Shown: one piece after another, positions 1-8,826 of the stretch
How the letters are laid out: every line of letters starts with the position of its first letter
Position numbering within the stretch: the first letter of the stretch is position 1
Assembly: GCA_947259685.1 (NCBI GenBank)
Contig: CAMYNC010000051.1
Coordinates: forward strand, 1 to 30,623
Source: an uncultured Desulfuromonadales bacterium
GTDB lineage: Bacteria > Desulfobacterota > Desulfuromonadia > Desulfuromonadales > Geopsychrobacteraceae
Direction: 5' to 3'
DNA: 30,623 bases
Program-made: the position numbers and the translations under genes
Notes under the pieces: model-generated
What the model saw: the letters and a program-made list of their open reading frames with translations, nothing else
Told to the model about the DNA's origin: nothing
The model's database searches: none

Positions 1-2
1 AT

Positions 3-1286
3 CGCGACGCTTGGCTGGAACCGCACCGGCGCATTGCCATCCTGCGCAAACTCGGCAAGCTGATGGAGGTCGAAGCGGAAGCCCTGGCGGAGCTGATCGC
101 TCTGGAAGGGGGTAAACCGCTGACCGATGCGCGGATCGAAGTGGCCCGCGCGATCGACGGCGTCGCGCTGGCCGGCAAAGAGCTTCTGCATGTGATGCGC
201 GGCGAAGAAGTCCCCATGGGCCTCACCGCGGCCACCAGCGGTCGGCTCGCCTTTACCACCATGGAACCGATTGGCGTGGTGTTGGCGGTCAGCGCCTTCA
301 ACCATCCGCTGAACCTGATCGTACACCAGCTGATTCCGGCGGTGGCGGTCGGCTGCCCGGCCCTTGTCAAACCGGCCTCGACCACGCCGCTCAGCTGTCT
401 GCGGTTGCTGGAACTGCTGGCCAAAGCTGGGCTACCGGACGGCTGGTGCCAGGCGATCATCTGCGATAACAAAGTGGCCGAGACCCTGGTGACCGATCCG
501 CGCATCGACTTTTTTTCCTTTATCGGTTCGGCGCAGATCGGCTGGCAGTTGCGCAGCAAACTGGCTCCCGGCGTGCGCTGTGCCCTGGAACATGGCGGGG
601 TGGCTCCGGCAATCGTCGACGCATCGGCTGATCTGGACGAAGTGGTCCCGGCCCTGCTCAAGGGAGGCTTCTACCACGCCGGACAGGTCTGTGTTTCGGT
701 GCAGCGGGTATTTGCCCAGCAAGATATCGCCAGGGAACTGGCCGCACAACTGGCTCAGGGAGCCAGTCGCTTGAAGGTCGGAGACCCTTCTCTGGCCGAA
801 ACCGAGGTTGGCCCCCTGATCCTTACCCGGGAAGTGGAGCGGGTTCATCAATGGGTCGAGGAGGCGATCGCTGCCGGGGCGGAACTGCTCTGTGGCGGTA
901 AACGGATCAGTGAGTCACTCTATGCCCCGACGGTCCTCTATGATCCGCCTGCTGATAGCAAGGTCTCCACTCTGGAGCTGTTCGGGCCGGTTCTCTCCGT
1001 CTATCCCTACAGCGACCGGTTGGAAGCGATTGCCCGGGCCAACAGTCTGGATGTCGCCTTCCAGGCAGCGATCTTCACCAACAATCTTGATACGGCGCTG
1101 GACAGCATCAGACGCCTCGATGCCACGGCGGTGATGGTCAACGAGCATACTGCCTTCCGCTCCGACTGGATGCCATTTGCCGGACGGCACAGCTCCGGCT
1201 ATGGCATCGGCGGAATCGGCTACACAATGCACGATATGCTGCAAGCGAAGATGGCGGTGATCAAGCTGCCGTCGAAAACAAATTGA
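3..1286 (+). CDS. NAD(P)-dependent aldehyde dehydrogenase, 5'-truncated by window edge
   Basis: Aldehyde dehydrogenase superfamily, oxidising an aldehyde to the acid with NAD(P)+ through a cysteine thioester in the cytoplasm. The reading frame is open to the left edge (RDAWLEPHRRIAILRKLG precedes the first in-frame ATG at 63), so the true start lies outside and roughly the first 40-50 residues are missing. Visible family motifs are the cofactor-binding region around VLAVSAFNHPLNL, ALVKPASTTPLS and SFIGSAQIGWQL, the general-base glutamate in LEHGG (usually ELGG), and the catalytic cysteine in GQVCVS (codon 690-692). The C-terminal ELFGPVLSV block is also present. The EHGG variant leaves the substrate undefined; a small aldehyde or semialdehyde is plausible. 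A 39-bp gap to the next gene on the same strand suggests an operon. Confidence 0.9.
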   Translation, partial: RDAWLEPHRRIAILRKLGKLMEVEAEALAELIALEGGKPLTDARIEVARAIDGVALAGKELLHVMRGEEVPMGLTAATSGRLAFTTMEPIGVVLAVSAFNHPLNLIVHQLIPAVAVGCPALVKPASTTPLSCLRLLELLAKAGLPDGWCQAIICDNKVAETLVTDPRIDFFSFIGSAQIGWQLRSKLAPGVRCALEHGGVAPAIVDASADLDEVVPALLKGGFYHAGQVCVSVQRVFAQQDIARELAAQLAQGASRLKVGDPSLAETEVGPLILTREVERVHQWVEEAIAAGAELLCGGKRISESLYAPTVLYDPPADSKVSTLELFGPVLSVYPYSDRLEAIARANSLDVAFQAAIFTNNLDTALDSIRRLDATAVMVNEHTAFRSDWMPFAGRHSSGYGIGGIGYTMHDMLQAKMAVIKLPSKTN

Positions 1287-1325
1287 GTTCATCCAAGTTC
1301 AACCGAACGGCAGGGAGGACGCCAG

Positions 1326-2915
1326 ATGCTAGAGAAGTGGTCAGGACAGCTGTTTATCATCAGTATGCTGGTTCTGGGCGGACTGGTTCTGATTCTCGGT
1401 CTTTGGCAGAGCGGTTTTTTCTGGCTGCTGCTGCCGCTGGCTGGGGTTGCCGCGCTTGGCGCCTACGATATGCGCCAGACCCGGCATACGATTCTGCGCA
1501 ACTTTCCGGTGCTGGGGCATTTCCGCTTTCTGCTCGAATCGATCCGCCCGGAAATCTATCAATATTTCATCGAAGCCGAGGATGAAGAACACCCCTTCAG
1601 CCGGGAAAAGCGCTCAGTGGTTTATCAGCGGGCGAAAAAGACCCTGGATACGCTGCCTTTTGGCACCCGGCGGGATGTTTATCGGATCGGCTATGAATGG
1701 ATCAATCATTCAATCCTGCCCAGCGAGCCGAACCCTGAGCTTGGCTGGACGCTGATCGGCGGACCGGATTGCAGCCAGCCCTACCGGGCTTCGATCTTTA
1801 ACATTTCGGCGATGAGTTTCGGTGCGCTGAGCAGTAATGCAATTCTGGCCCTCAGCCAGGGGGCTAAGCAGGGCGGCTTCTATCACAATACTGGCGAGGG
1901 AGGAATCAGTCCCTATCATCTGGAAGGTGGCGCGGACCTGGTCTGGCAGATCGGCACCGGATATTTTGGCTGTCGCGATTCAAAGGGGCAGTTCTGTTCG
2001 AAAACCTTCGCTAAAAGAGCGGAACAGTCTGCGGTCAAAATGATCGAAATAAAGATCTCTCAAGGGGCTAAGCCAGGGCATGGCGGGATCCTGCCGGCCG
2101 CCAAGGTCACGCCGGAGATTGCCGCAATCCGCGATGTGCCTCTGGGGCAGGATGTGCTCTCGCCGCCAGGTCACTCGGCCTTTCGTACTCCGCTTGAACT
2201 GCTGGAATTTGTCGCCGAATTAAGGCGGCTCAGTGGTGGTAAGCCGGTTGGTTTCAAGCTCTGTCTCGGCGATATGCGGGAATTCCTGGGTATCTGCAAA
2301 GCGATGCTCAAAACTGGGATCACCCCCGATTTTATTACCGTCGATGGTGGTGAAGGGGGGACCGGAGCCGCGCCTCTCGAGCTGAGCAACTCGGTCGGCG
2401 TTCCGCTCTATGACGGGCTGTCCTTTGTCCACAGCGCCCTGATCGGGGTCGGTCTGCGGGAGCAGGTGCGGATAATCGCGGCGGGAAAAATCACCACCGG
2501 CTTCCACTTGCTGGTGCGCCTGGCCCTTGGTGCCGATGCCTGCTGCGCAGCTCGCTCGATGATGTTTGCCCTCGGCTGCGTCCAGGCGCTCAAATGCAAC
2601 AGTAATGAGTGCCCGACCGGGGTTGCGACCCAGGCGCTACGGCTCACCCAAGGGTTGGTAGTGGCCGATAAGGCACCGCGGGTGGCCAATTTCCAAATGG
2701 CCACCGTCAAAGCCGCGCTGGAACTGATGGGGCTTTCCGGCTACGGCGGCGACCGGGAACGGCTGCGCTGGCACATCTATCGGCGAACCGGGCCGAGCCG
2801 GATTCAGCCGTTGGGCGATATCTATCCCTGTCCCAAACCGGGCGCCCTGTTGCAGGAACCCGTACCGGAATTTTATCGAAAGGTCTGGAAGCGCGCCTCC
2901 GCAGAGAGTTTTTAA
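1326..2915 (+). CDS. Membrane-anchored FMN-binding glutamate synthase-like (GltB domain) protein
   Basis: 529 residues. The first ~50 residues carry two hydrophobic stretches (about 9-28 and 34-46), then a soluble domain matching the FMN/Fe-S synthase domain of glutamate synthase. Family signatures are SAMSFGALS, the GEGGISPYH glycine-rich loop, KPGHGGILP, the FMN-phosphate segment ITVDGGEGGTGAAP, and a cysteine cluster ending in CPTGVATQ typical of the [3Fe-4S] site. The amidotransferase domain and the C-terminal beta-helix of true GltB are absent. Stand-alone proteins of this type are common in bacteria and archaea and their substrate is usually unknown. The ATG at 1326 follows a GGGAGG ribosome-binding site. 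It lies 39 bp after the aldehyde dehydrogenase and converges on the next gene with only 7 bp between stops. A role in glutamate synthesis should not be assumed. Confidence 0.88.
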   Translation: MLEKWSGQLFIISMLVLGGLVLILGLWQSGFFWLLLPLAGVAALGAYDMRQTRHTILRNFPVLGHFRFLLESIRPEIYQYFIEAEDEEHPFSREKRSVVYQRAKKTLDTLPFGTRRDVYRIGYEWINHSILPSEPNPELGWTLIGGPDCSQPYRASIFNISAMSFGALSSNAILALSQGAKQGGFYHNTGEGGISPYHLEGGADLVWQIGTGYFGCRDSKGQFCSKTFAKRAEQSAVKMIEIKISQGAKPGHGGILPAAKVTPEIAAIRDVPLGQDVLSPPGHSAFRTPLELLEFVAELRRLSGGKPVGFKLCLGDMREFLGICKAMLKTGITPDFITVDGGEGGTGAAPLELSNSVGVPLYDGLSFVHSALIGVGLREQVRIIAAGKITTGFHLLVRLALGADACCAARSMMFALGCVQALKCNSNECPTGVATQALRLTQGLVVADKAPRVANFQMATVKAALELMGLSGYGGDRERLRWHIYRRTGPSRIQPLGDIYPCPKPGALLQEPVPEFYRKVWKRASAESF

Positions 2916-2922
2916 TTGTCCC

Positions 2923-3882
2923 TCAGTCGAAACGTTCTCGGTCGTGCGGCCGGGCATAGTCGAGCTTGGGTCCTTTGGGGATAATTCGGGTCGGATTGAT
3001 GTTGCTATGGCTGGCGTAGTAGTGGGCCTTGATCTGTTCGAAATTCACCGTTTCGGCGATCCCCGGCTGTTGGTAAAGGTCGCGCAGATAATTGGCAAGC
3101 TGCGGATAGTCTTCGATCCGGCGGAGATTGGTTTTAAAATGGCCGACATAAACCGCATCGAAGCGGATCAGGGTGGTGAACAGCCGCCAGTCGGCTTCAG
3201 TAATCTGCCCACCAACCAGGTAGCGCTGGCTGGCTAACCGCTCTTCCAGCCAGTCCAGTTCCGCAAACAGCTGATCGAAGGCATGCTCATAAGCCGCCTG
3301 GGTTGTGGCGAAACCTGCCTGATAGACGCCATTATTGACACCATGATAGATCCGCTCGTTGATTTGATCGATCTCTTGTTGAAGTTCGCTCGGATAGTAA
3401 TCGGCCTGGTTACCGGTCAGAGCGTTAAAGGCAGTGTTGAACATGCGGATAATTTCCGCCGATTCGTTGTTGACGATGGTCTGCCGCTGCTGGTCCCAGA
3501 GCACCGGCACCGTGACCCGCCCGCTGTAGTCGGCGTCGGCCTGCAGGTAGAGCTGATAGAGATAGTCGATGCCTTTTACTGGGCTGGTGCTTTGGGCTGC
3601 GGCGCCCAACTGCCAACCGTTTTCCAGCATCAACGGCTCGACCACCGTCAGGCCGATCAGCTTCTGCAAACCTTTCAGGCGGCGAAAGATCAGCGTGCGA
3701 TGGGCCCAGGGACAGGCCAGCGAAACAAACAGGTGGTAGTGACCGGCAGCAGCAGCAAATTCACCGCTGCCGTCGGCAGTGATCCAGTTGCGAAACTGCG
3801 ACTGTTTACGGACGAATTCTCCCTTGGTTGCTTTGGTGTCGTACCATTGATCCCGCCAATGCCCGTTTACCAGTAAGCCCAT
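2923..3882 (-). CDS. yqjG: Glutathionyl-hydroquinone reductase (YqjG/GST omega-like)
   Basis: About 319 residues. It belongs to the glutathionyl-hydroquinone reductase branch of the glutathione S-transferase superfamily, which uses glutathione to reduce glutathionylated hydroquinones in the cytoplasm. The N-terminal thioredoxin-fold active site is SLACPWAHR with the catalytic cysteine in CPWAHR. It is preceded by the family-typical F-x-R-x-x-S-x-F-R-N-W-I block (QSQFRNWI) and followed by the substrate contacts around VPVLWD and NNESAEIIRMF. The helical C-terminal domain includes YLVGGQITEADWRLF and the RFD-VY-HFKTN segment. A GTG at 3891 is also in frame, but the GAGGTGA ribosome-binding sequence overlaps it and sits 5 nt before the ATG at 3882, so the ATG is preferred. 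A repeat-flanked 11-bp palindrome lies just upstream. Confidence 0.92.
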   Translation of the reverse strand: MGLLVNGHWRDQWYDTKATKGEFVRKQSQFRNWITADGSGEFAAAAGHYHLFVSLACPWAHRTLIFRRLKGLQKLIGLTVVEPLMLENGWQLGAAAQSTSPVKGIDYLYQLYLQADADYSGRVTVPVLWDQQRQTIVNNESAEIIRMFNTAFNALTGNQADYYPSELQQEIDQINERIYHGVNNGVYQAGFATTQAAYEHAFDQLFAELDWLEERLASQRYLVGGQITEADWRLFTTLIRFDAVYVGHFKTNLRRIEDYPQLANYLRDLYQQPGIAETVNFEQIKAHYYASHSNINPTRIIPKGPKLDYARPHDRERFD

Positions 3883-3909
3883 GCTGGTCACCTCGCTATC
3901 GGATTATTC

Positions 3910-3930
3910 TTTAACCTGAATCAGGTTTAA
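3910..3930. repeat. CCTGAATCAGG palindrome flanked by 5-bp direct repeats TTTAA
   Basis: The 11-bp palindrome CCTGAATCAGG (3915-3925) has TTTAA immediately on both sides (3910-3914 and 3926-3930). The first ten bases equal the terminal inverted repeat of the 161-bp element at 8832-8992, which is itself flanked by a 5-bp direct repeat. It lies 28 bp upstream of the yqjG start, so an operator is the alternative reading. Confidence 0.6.
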
Positions 3931-4120
3931 GGCTACACCACTGCTTTTCGCCCGGACAAGGGGGGGACGTTGCCGGGATGTCATAAAATAGCCAATCCGC
4001 AGGTAAATTGAGAAAAACCACATTTTTTATTAAAAGGGTCTAGTCTTCCCTTGCATCCTTTTTTCCTGCCTGTTAATTTATCCCTTGAAATTAAAATTTC
4101 CATCAAATCATTGCGCCAGC

Positions 4121-4136
4121 GTGACCGCTTTGTCAC
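4121..4136 (+). promoter_or_regulatory. Candidate operator dyad upstream of the response regulator
   Basis: GTGAC, six bases, GTCAC forms a short dyad 29 bp before the response-regulator start. A TATTAT sequence (4145-4150) could be the -10 box, which would put the dyad in the spacer. The geometry resembles boxes bound by OmpR/CusR-type regulators, so autoregulation is possible, but the dyad is short. Confidence 0.25.
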
Positions 4137-4164
4137 ATTCTCAATATTATCAACAGGAGGCCAG

Positions 4165-4839
4165 ATGCGTATTCTAGTCGTCGAAGACGAAACAAAAGTT
4201 GCCAATTTTATCAAACGAGGGCTGGAGGAAGAGGGTTTTAACGTTGATCTCGCTCATGACGGTGACGAAGGGGTCAATATGGCGGAGAAGTCTGCTTATG
4301 CCTTAATCCTCATGGACATCATGATGCCCAAAAAAGACGGGCTTACCGCCATCAAGGAGATCCGCGAGAAAAAGATTACCACTCCGATCCTCTGCCTGAC
4401 GGCCAAAGATACCGTGGAAGACATCCTCAAAGGGCTGAACACCGGCAGTGATGGCTACCTGACAAAACCATTTGCTTTTGCTGAGCTGGTCGCCCGCTCC
4501 AGGGCTTTGATTAGGCGCGGAACTCAGGATCGTGGTGCGGAACTCTTTTATGCAGATCTGCGTCTCGACCCGGTCAGCCATAAGGTCTGGCGCGATAACA
4601 ATGAGCTTGACCTGACGATTAAAGAATATGGGCTGCTGGAATTTTTCATGCAGAATCCCGAACAGGTTCTGACCCGCTCGATGATTGCTGAGCACGTATG
4701 GGATTACACCTTTGATTCTTTCACCAACATTATCGATGTGTACGTCAATTATCTACGCAAAAAAGTCGACCGGGATTACAGTAAAAAGCTGATCCATACC
4801 GTCCGTGGCGTGGGCTATGTTCTGAAAGAAGAGGGATAA
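4165..4839 (+). CDS. OmpR/CusR-family response regulator (orphan here)
   Basis: 224 residues. The N-terminal receiver domain starts MRILVVEDE, with phosphoacceptor Asp51 in LILMDIMMP, the conserved Thr/Ser in CLTAKD and the Lys in LTKPF. A C-terminal winged-helix DNA-binding domain of the OmpR/PhoB class follows (KEYGLLEFFMQNPEQVLTRS, then VYVNYLRKKVD and HTVRGVGYVL). The best resemblance is to the CusR/CopR heavy-metal-response subgroup, but the signal cannot be read from sequence. The frame is open further upstream, but AGGAGG at 4155-4160 sits just before the ATG at 4165, where the receiver domain starts. No histidine kinase is adjacent on either side, which is unusual because this subgroup is normally followed by its kinase. 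A hairpin terminator lies about 160 bp downstream. Confidence 0.93.
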   Translation: MRILVVEDETKVANFIKRGLEEEGFNVDLAHDGDEGVNMAEKSAYALILMDIMMPKKDGLTAIKEIREKKITTPILCLTAKDTVEDILKGLNTGSDGYLTKPFAFAELVARSRALIRRGTQDRGAELFYADLRLDPVSHKVWRDNNELDLTIKEYGLLEFFMQNPEQVLTRSMIAEHVWDYTFDSFTNIIDVYVNYLRKKVDRDYSKKLIHTVRGVGYVLKEEG

Positions 4840-4997
4840 ACGGGCACTGCGAATTCCGGGACAACGAACATCAGTTTAAAAAGAGAGCTTCCGAAGGCTC
4901 GATTTGTCGTCAAATTCCAACCTTTAGGCGATTTTACTGTTGAAGGGTAAGCTACAACCCCTGAGGAAAAGCAGAATTGCAGCGTACATATTTTTAG

Positions 4998-5037
4998 AGC
5001 GCCCCGGCCTGTGTAAGCAGTCTGGGGCGTTTTTTGT
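4998..5037 (+). terminator. Rho-independent terminator
   Basis: CGCCCC (5000-5005) pairs with GGGGCG (5024-5029) around an 18-nt loop, followed directly by a run of six Ts. It would end transcription of the response regulator. The 150-nt stretch between the stop codon and this hairpin has no recognisable gene; it could be a long 3' UTR or hold a small RNA, but no known riboswitch was recognised. Confidence 0.7.
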
Positions 5038-5213
5038 TCTGCGGATGGTGATTTATCGGAGCGACAGCCACCGGTCAATATTCCTTTAGATATATTTTAC
5101 AATATCCAAGGCTTGGCTACTTATTGTTTTGACTCGACCCCGGCGGGTGTCATGTTGCAGTCGGTTGGTCAGGTTCGGCCCCTGCGAAGGTATGCCACCC
5201 GGTAAATCCTGAT

Positions 5214-7631
5214 TCAGTCTCCCGCTTTAAGCCGGACGATTTCGGCATCACGCAGGCGATTATATTGTCCCCGTAACCGGTCAATCTCCTTGCGAAATTG
5301 CAGTTTTCCTGGCCGCGTACCGCTGTCGCGGGGCAGGGCGTTGACGGCGTCCTGGTACTGCAGCCGATAGCGCTCTTCGACTTCAATGATCTGCCGCTCC
5401 AGCGGTGAGGCGGCTTCATAGCGGCGGGCCTTCTCCTGCTCTGCTTCCAGTGCCTGGGTGGCATAGATCAGCCGCTGGCGGTTGAACGGGATAAACCGTT
5501 CGTCAATCTCCCCCTGGTAGCTGTTTTCATCATAGGCCTGGAGCAGCCGCTGGTACCATTGCTGCGCCTGTTCCAAGTCGCGGGTCAACCCGTACCGGCC
5601 CTTTTCATAGGCGAGTGCCAGGGTTCCCATGGCCGGCAGATGATTCTGCTGCGCCGCCGCGCTGAGCAGGGCGAGGCCGCGGGCCGGATCGTTGCGCATG
5701 ATGCCGGCCTGGCTCTCAAAATAAGTCACCAGCCGGTACTGGGCTTCGGCGTCTCCCTGCTTGGCGGCCCGTTCGATCCACAGCAAACCCTGCCGGCGTT
5801 GCTCGACCGGTCCACTGACCAGCATCTGGCGACCGAGCTGGTACTGGGAGCGCGGATCGCCGGCCTCGGCTTTGCCTTGCAGATCGACCGGGGACTGATA
5901 GTCGCCGCCGGCCAGCTCAAAGAGCCGAGCAAAGTACTTCAACTCGTCACTCCAGCGCCGCGCCCTGGCCGGGTCCGGGGCGACCCCGTAGACCCCGTCC
6001 CGGTAGGCCTCGACCAGTTTGCTGACCAGCGCTTTGGATTTCAGCAGGTCGACCGGGTAGCCAAAGCGGCCATCCTGGTAGGCCGGGGCAACATATTCCA
6101 TGGTTTTGAGGTGATTCTGTGCCAGGGCCTGGTCCCACCAGCTGCGCCCGCGCGGCAGGTCGATTTCGAACCCGTGGCGGCCGAACAGGAAGATTCCGCC
6201 CAGTTCATATTGCAGCTCTGCCTCCCCCTGGCCGGCGGCCTGTTCCAGCAGCGCCAGTCCTTCGCCGCGGGTGTCCGGAGTGGCATTCGCGACCTGCAGC
6301 AGCTCACGCCCGAGTTTGACCTGGGCCTGGGGATCGCCAGCCGCCAGCCGTGCCTCGAAGTCGGCGAGCCGCTCGGCCCGGGCCAACTGATCGGCGGCCA
6401 TCGACACGCTCTGCTGCAGACCGCTGTTGCCGGTCTGATTACCAGCAGCGCTCTGCCGGTAAAGCTCGATTGCCCGCTGCGGAGCGCGCGGGAAGCCGTC
6501 GGCGCCCTTCTCATAGCGCCAGGCCAGTTCTGTCAGTGCCTTGCCGTGGCCGTTTTCAGCCGCCTGCTCCCACCATGAGCGGGCCAGCTCAGGATCTTTC
6601 GCCAACGTCAGTGCCGGATTGGCCCTCAGGTAGGCGCGTCCGAGCTCGAACTGGGCCTCGGCCTGGCCGTTGTCGGCGGCCGCACGGAGCCAGTCAGCTG
6701 CGCTGCTGCCTGATTCGACCCCCGGTGCGGCTTTGCGCAGCTCGTTATAGAGTTGATACTGGGCATCGGCCATCCCCCCCTCGGCGGCGACCGTCAGCCA
6801 ACGGAGTTTTTCCTCGCGGTTGCGTGGATGCAGGACCAGCTCCTGGGCCGCTTTCAGGTGCCCCTGTTCGGCGGCGCGGATCAGCCAGTCCTGGTAGCCG
6901 GCGGGTCGGCCGTAGCGTTGGATCGATTCTTCCTTGAGAACCATTGCCAAATGGTACTGGGCCGAGGCAAAGCCGAGATCGGCCAGCGGTTTGACGAACA
7001 GCAGGGTGCGGTGGGTCCAACCGAGGGTCAGCAGTAAAACCACCAGGCTGCCGGCGATCAGCCGGCGGCGCAGGCGGCGCCGAGACAGGTATTTTCCCAC
7101 CGAACTTGCCGGCCGGTCGGCGACCAGCTGCTGGTAGATCAGCAGGCCCAGCAGCAGTAGTCCCTGGGCGGAGAAGTAGCCGATGGTCCAGCTGGCCGGA
7201 ACCCTGAATTCTCCCAGCACCTTGGCGAAATCAAACAGGCTGTAGGCAGACGAGCTACTGTGCCCGCCGCTGATGAAGATCGGTTGCATCGCCGCGATCA
7301 GGCAGGCGGAGAACAGTCCCAGCAGAACCAGAGTCCGGGCCAGCGGCCGGCGCAGCTTGCCGATCAGCGCCGCCAGCAACCAGGCAGCAAGATAAAAAAC
7401 CAGGCCGCCGAGCAGCGCCGGCGCGAGCAGGATGGCGGCCATGGCGAAGCCGTCACTGTCGCCGGAGAAGAGGCTGGCCACCCCGGCAGCAAACAGGAAA
7501 CTGCCGGGAGCCAAGCCGCCGGCGACCGCCATGTACCAGATGACCGGCAGCAGCTGGTAGAAACTCAGGAACAGGAACCAGCGGGTCGCGCTGCGCCCAG
7601 GGGGCGGAACTTTGGGATCGCGTAAGCTCAT
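5214..7631 (-). CDS. Polytopic membrane protein with Sel1-like repeat domain
   Basis: About 805 residues from the ATG at 7631. The N-terminal ~220 residues contain five or six hydrophobic helices, for example FLFLSFYQLLPVIWYMAVAG, AAILLAPALLGGLVFYLAAW and SLVVLLLTLGW. The rest is a solenoid of about ten Sel1/SLR repeats with the usual A-x-x-x-L-G and G-x-A-x-A spacing, such as GMADAQYQLY, GQAEAQFELGRAYL and GDPRSQYQLGRQML. The C-terminus is a charged, probably coiled helix (ERQIIEVEERYRLQYQDAV). Sel1 repeats bind other proteins and often act in envelope assembly or regulation; no enzyme domain is visible. The frame is open to 7784, but the extra 51 residues are not protein-like and no strong ribosome-binding site marks either start. 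It is a monocistronic, GC-rich gene. Confidence 0.85.
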   Translation of the reverse strand: MSLRDPKVPPPGRSATRWFLFLSFYQLLPVIWYMAVAGGLAPGSFLFAAGVASLFSGDSDGFAMAAILLAPALLGGLVFYLAAWLLAALIGKLRRPLARTLVLLGLFSACLIAAMQPIFISGGHSSSSAYSLFDFAKVLGEFRVPASWTIGYFSAQGLLLLGLLIYQQLVADRPASSVGKYLSRRRLRRRLIAGSLVVLLLTLGWTHRTLLFVKPLADLGFASAQYHLAMVLKEESIQRYGRPAGYQDWLIRAAEQGHLKAAQELVLHPRNREEKLRWLTVAAEGGMADAQYQLYNELRKAAPGVESGSSAADWLRAAADNGQAEAQFELGRAYLRANPALTLAKDPELARSWWEQAAENGHGKALTELAWRYEKGADGFPRAPQRAIELYRQSAAGNQTGNSGLQQSVSMAADQLARAERLADFEARLAAGDPQAQVKLGRELLQVANATPDTRGEGLALLEQAAGQGEAELQYELGGIFLFGRHGFEIDLPRGRSWWDQALAQNHLKTMEYVAPAYQDGRFGYPVDLLKSKALVSKLVEAYRDGVYGVAPDPARARRWSDELKYFARLFELAGGDYQSPVDLQGKAEAGDPRSQYQLGRQMLVSGPVEQRRQGLLWIERAAKQGDAEAQYRLVTYFESQAGIMRNDPARGLALLSAAAQQNHLPAMGTLALAYEKGRYGLTRDLEQAQQWYQRLLQAYDENSYQGEIDERFIPFNRQRLIYATQALEAEQEKARRYEAASPLERQIIEVEERYRLQYQDAVNALPRDSGTRPGKLQFRKEIDRLRGQYNRLRDAEIVRLKAGD

Positions 7632-7875
7632 CCGTTTAGCTGTCAGAGGATCGATTCGCCCGGCTGCAGGCTGTTTGCGAGCGAAACAGTGGGTTCCACG
7701 ACCACCTTGGTATCGGTTGGTCGCTGCGGGTTGGTCATCAGGTCCATCAGTTTTCCAAGCAACTTTTTCATCGGCAGCTGTCATCCTGGCGAAAGCAACG
7801 ATCCTCTTTATCCGCCAGTCGCTGAAGCGAACTGGTCCCAGCCGGTAAAGCTAACCATTGCCAGACTCAAGGTTT

Positions 7876-8733
7876 TTAGATTAAAGCCTCAGGAACCTGG
7901 CTTTCGCAGGGGATCTTGACCTGGCAAAGGCCGCAAGGCGTGGCTCCGGTGCCATAGGTTTTGGTCGCATAGGGTGCGGTGGTCTCACGGATGTAGCTGA
8001 AACAGGCCTGCTTATCGTGCCCTTGGGCGGTGGTAATTGCCTCCGCCGGGCAGCGCTTGGCGCAGGCACCGCAGGTTTCTTTGGCATACCAGAGGCACCA
8101 GGCATGCTGAGCCTCGCCGTAGACTCGCTCGGTCGCCGGCAGATTGATGCGCGCCACCACCGAACCGAAGCGGACCGCTTTTCCCCAACGGGTGATCATC
8201 GCATCGGAGAGGCTGAAGGTGCCGAGCCCGGCGACGAAGGCCGCATGCCGCTCCGACCAGTTAGAGGCCAGACCGAAGCGCTCCGATTGCTGGTAGCCAA
8301 AACCTGGCAACCGTTCGGGTGCGACCGAGGGAAAGCCTGCCTTGGTGAGGGTTTCGGCCAGGTGCAGACGCAGGTCGCAGTTGAACTCTTCGCCATGAAA
8401 CCGGGAGCGTGCCCAGCGTTCGGCCGGCATCACCTTTTCCAAGCGCTGCTCGGCGCGGGTTTCTTGGGTCTGCGGGAGCACATAGCTGATGACCCGCAGT
8501 TCCCTGGCAGGCACTGGGGCCTCGGGAAATGCCAGCGCATAGGCTTCTTCCGGGGTCCAGAGGAACGGGCCGATCAACTCCTTGTTGCGCAGAAACAGGG
8601 GGTCATCCCCCCGCGCTACGGCGACATGCGGTTTTGCCCAGGCCTTCTCACCGGTTTCGAGATGCAAGGAGTTACTTGGCGCGGATGCCCAGAAGTCGCA
8701 GATAATCTTTTCCACCTGGCTGACAGAATCCAT
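7876..8733 (-). CDS. QueG-like [4Fe-4S] protein (epoxyqueuosine reductase / reductive dehalogenase-related)
   Basis: About 285 residues from the ATG at 8733; a TTG two codons upstream (8739) is an alternative start. Near the C-terminus are two cysteine clusters of the 8Fe ferredoxin type, CGACAKRCP and CGLCQVKIPCE. The central block SERHAAFVAGLGTFSLSD, followed by ITRWGKAVRFGSVV, is characteristic of the QueG/RdhA-like cobalamin-dependent family. True QueG is longer (about 350-380 residues) with C-terminal HEAT-like repeats, which are missing, so this is probably a paralogous reductase rather than the tRNA-modifying enzyme. The natural substrate is unknown. It is the last high-GC gene before the accessory stretch and stands alone on its strand. 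Confidence 0.8.
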   Translation of the reverse strand: MDSVSQVEKIICDFWASAPSNSLHLETGEKAWAKPHVAVARGDDPLFLRNKELIGPFLWTPEEAYALAFPEAPVPARELRVISYVLPQTQETRAEQRLEKVMPAERWARSRFHGEEFNCDLRLHLAETLTKAGFPSVAPERLPGFGYQQSERFGLASNWSERHAAFVAGLGTFSLSDAMITRWGKAVRFGSVVARINLPATERVYGEAQHAWCLWYAKETCGACAKRCPAEAITTAQGHDKQACFSYIRETTAPYATKTYGTGATPCGLCQVKIPCESQVPEALI

Positions 8734-8826
8734 CCTCAATCTTTCTTCTGCACTTGCTACAGATATATCAAGGGTAAAAGAGCTTCTAAAGTAGCTCAGA
8801 TGCGAATCGAGGTCAAAAGTTCAGCT

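Noticed and set aside
4840..4997. Structured-looking 3' stretch after the response regulator as a riboswitch
   Set aside because: No match to riboswitch consensus sequences I know, and it is followed by a terminator rather than a gene on the same strand.
5208..5217. CCTGATTCAG at the end of the Sel1-repeat gene as another member of the palindrome family
   Set aside because: Only ten of eleven bases match, it overlaps a coding end, and no 5-bp direct repeats flank it.
5559..6578. Plus-strand open frame opposite the Sel1-repeat gene
   Set aside because: The minus strand codes for clear Sel1 repeats; the plus frame is low-complexity and a shadow.
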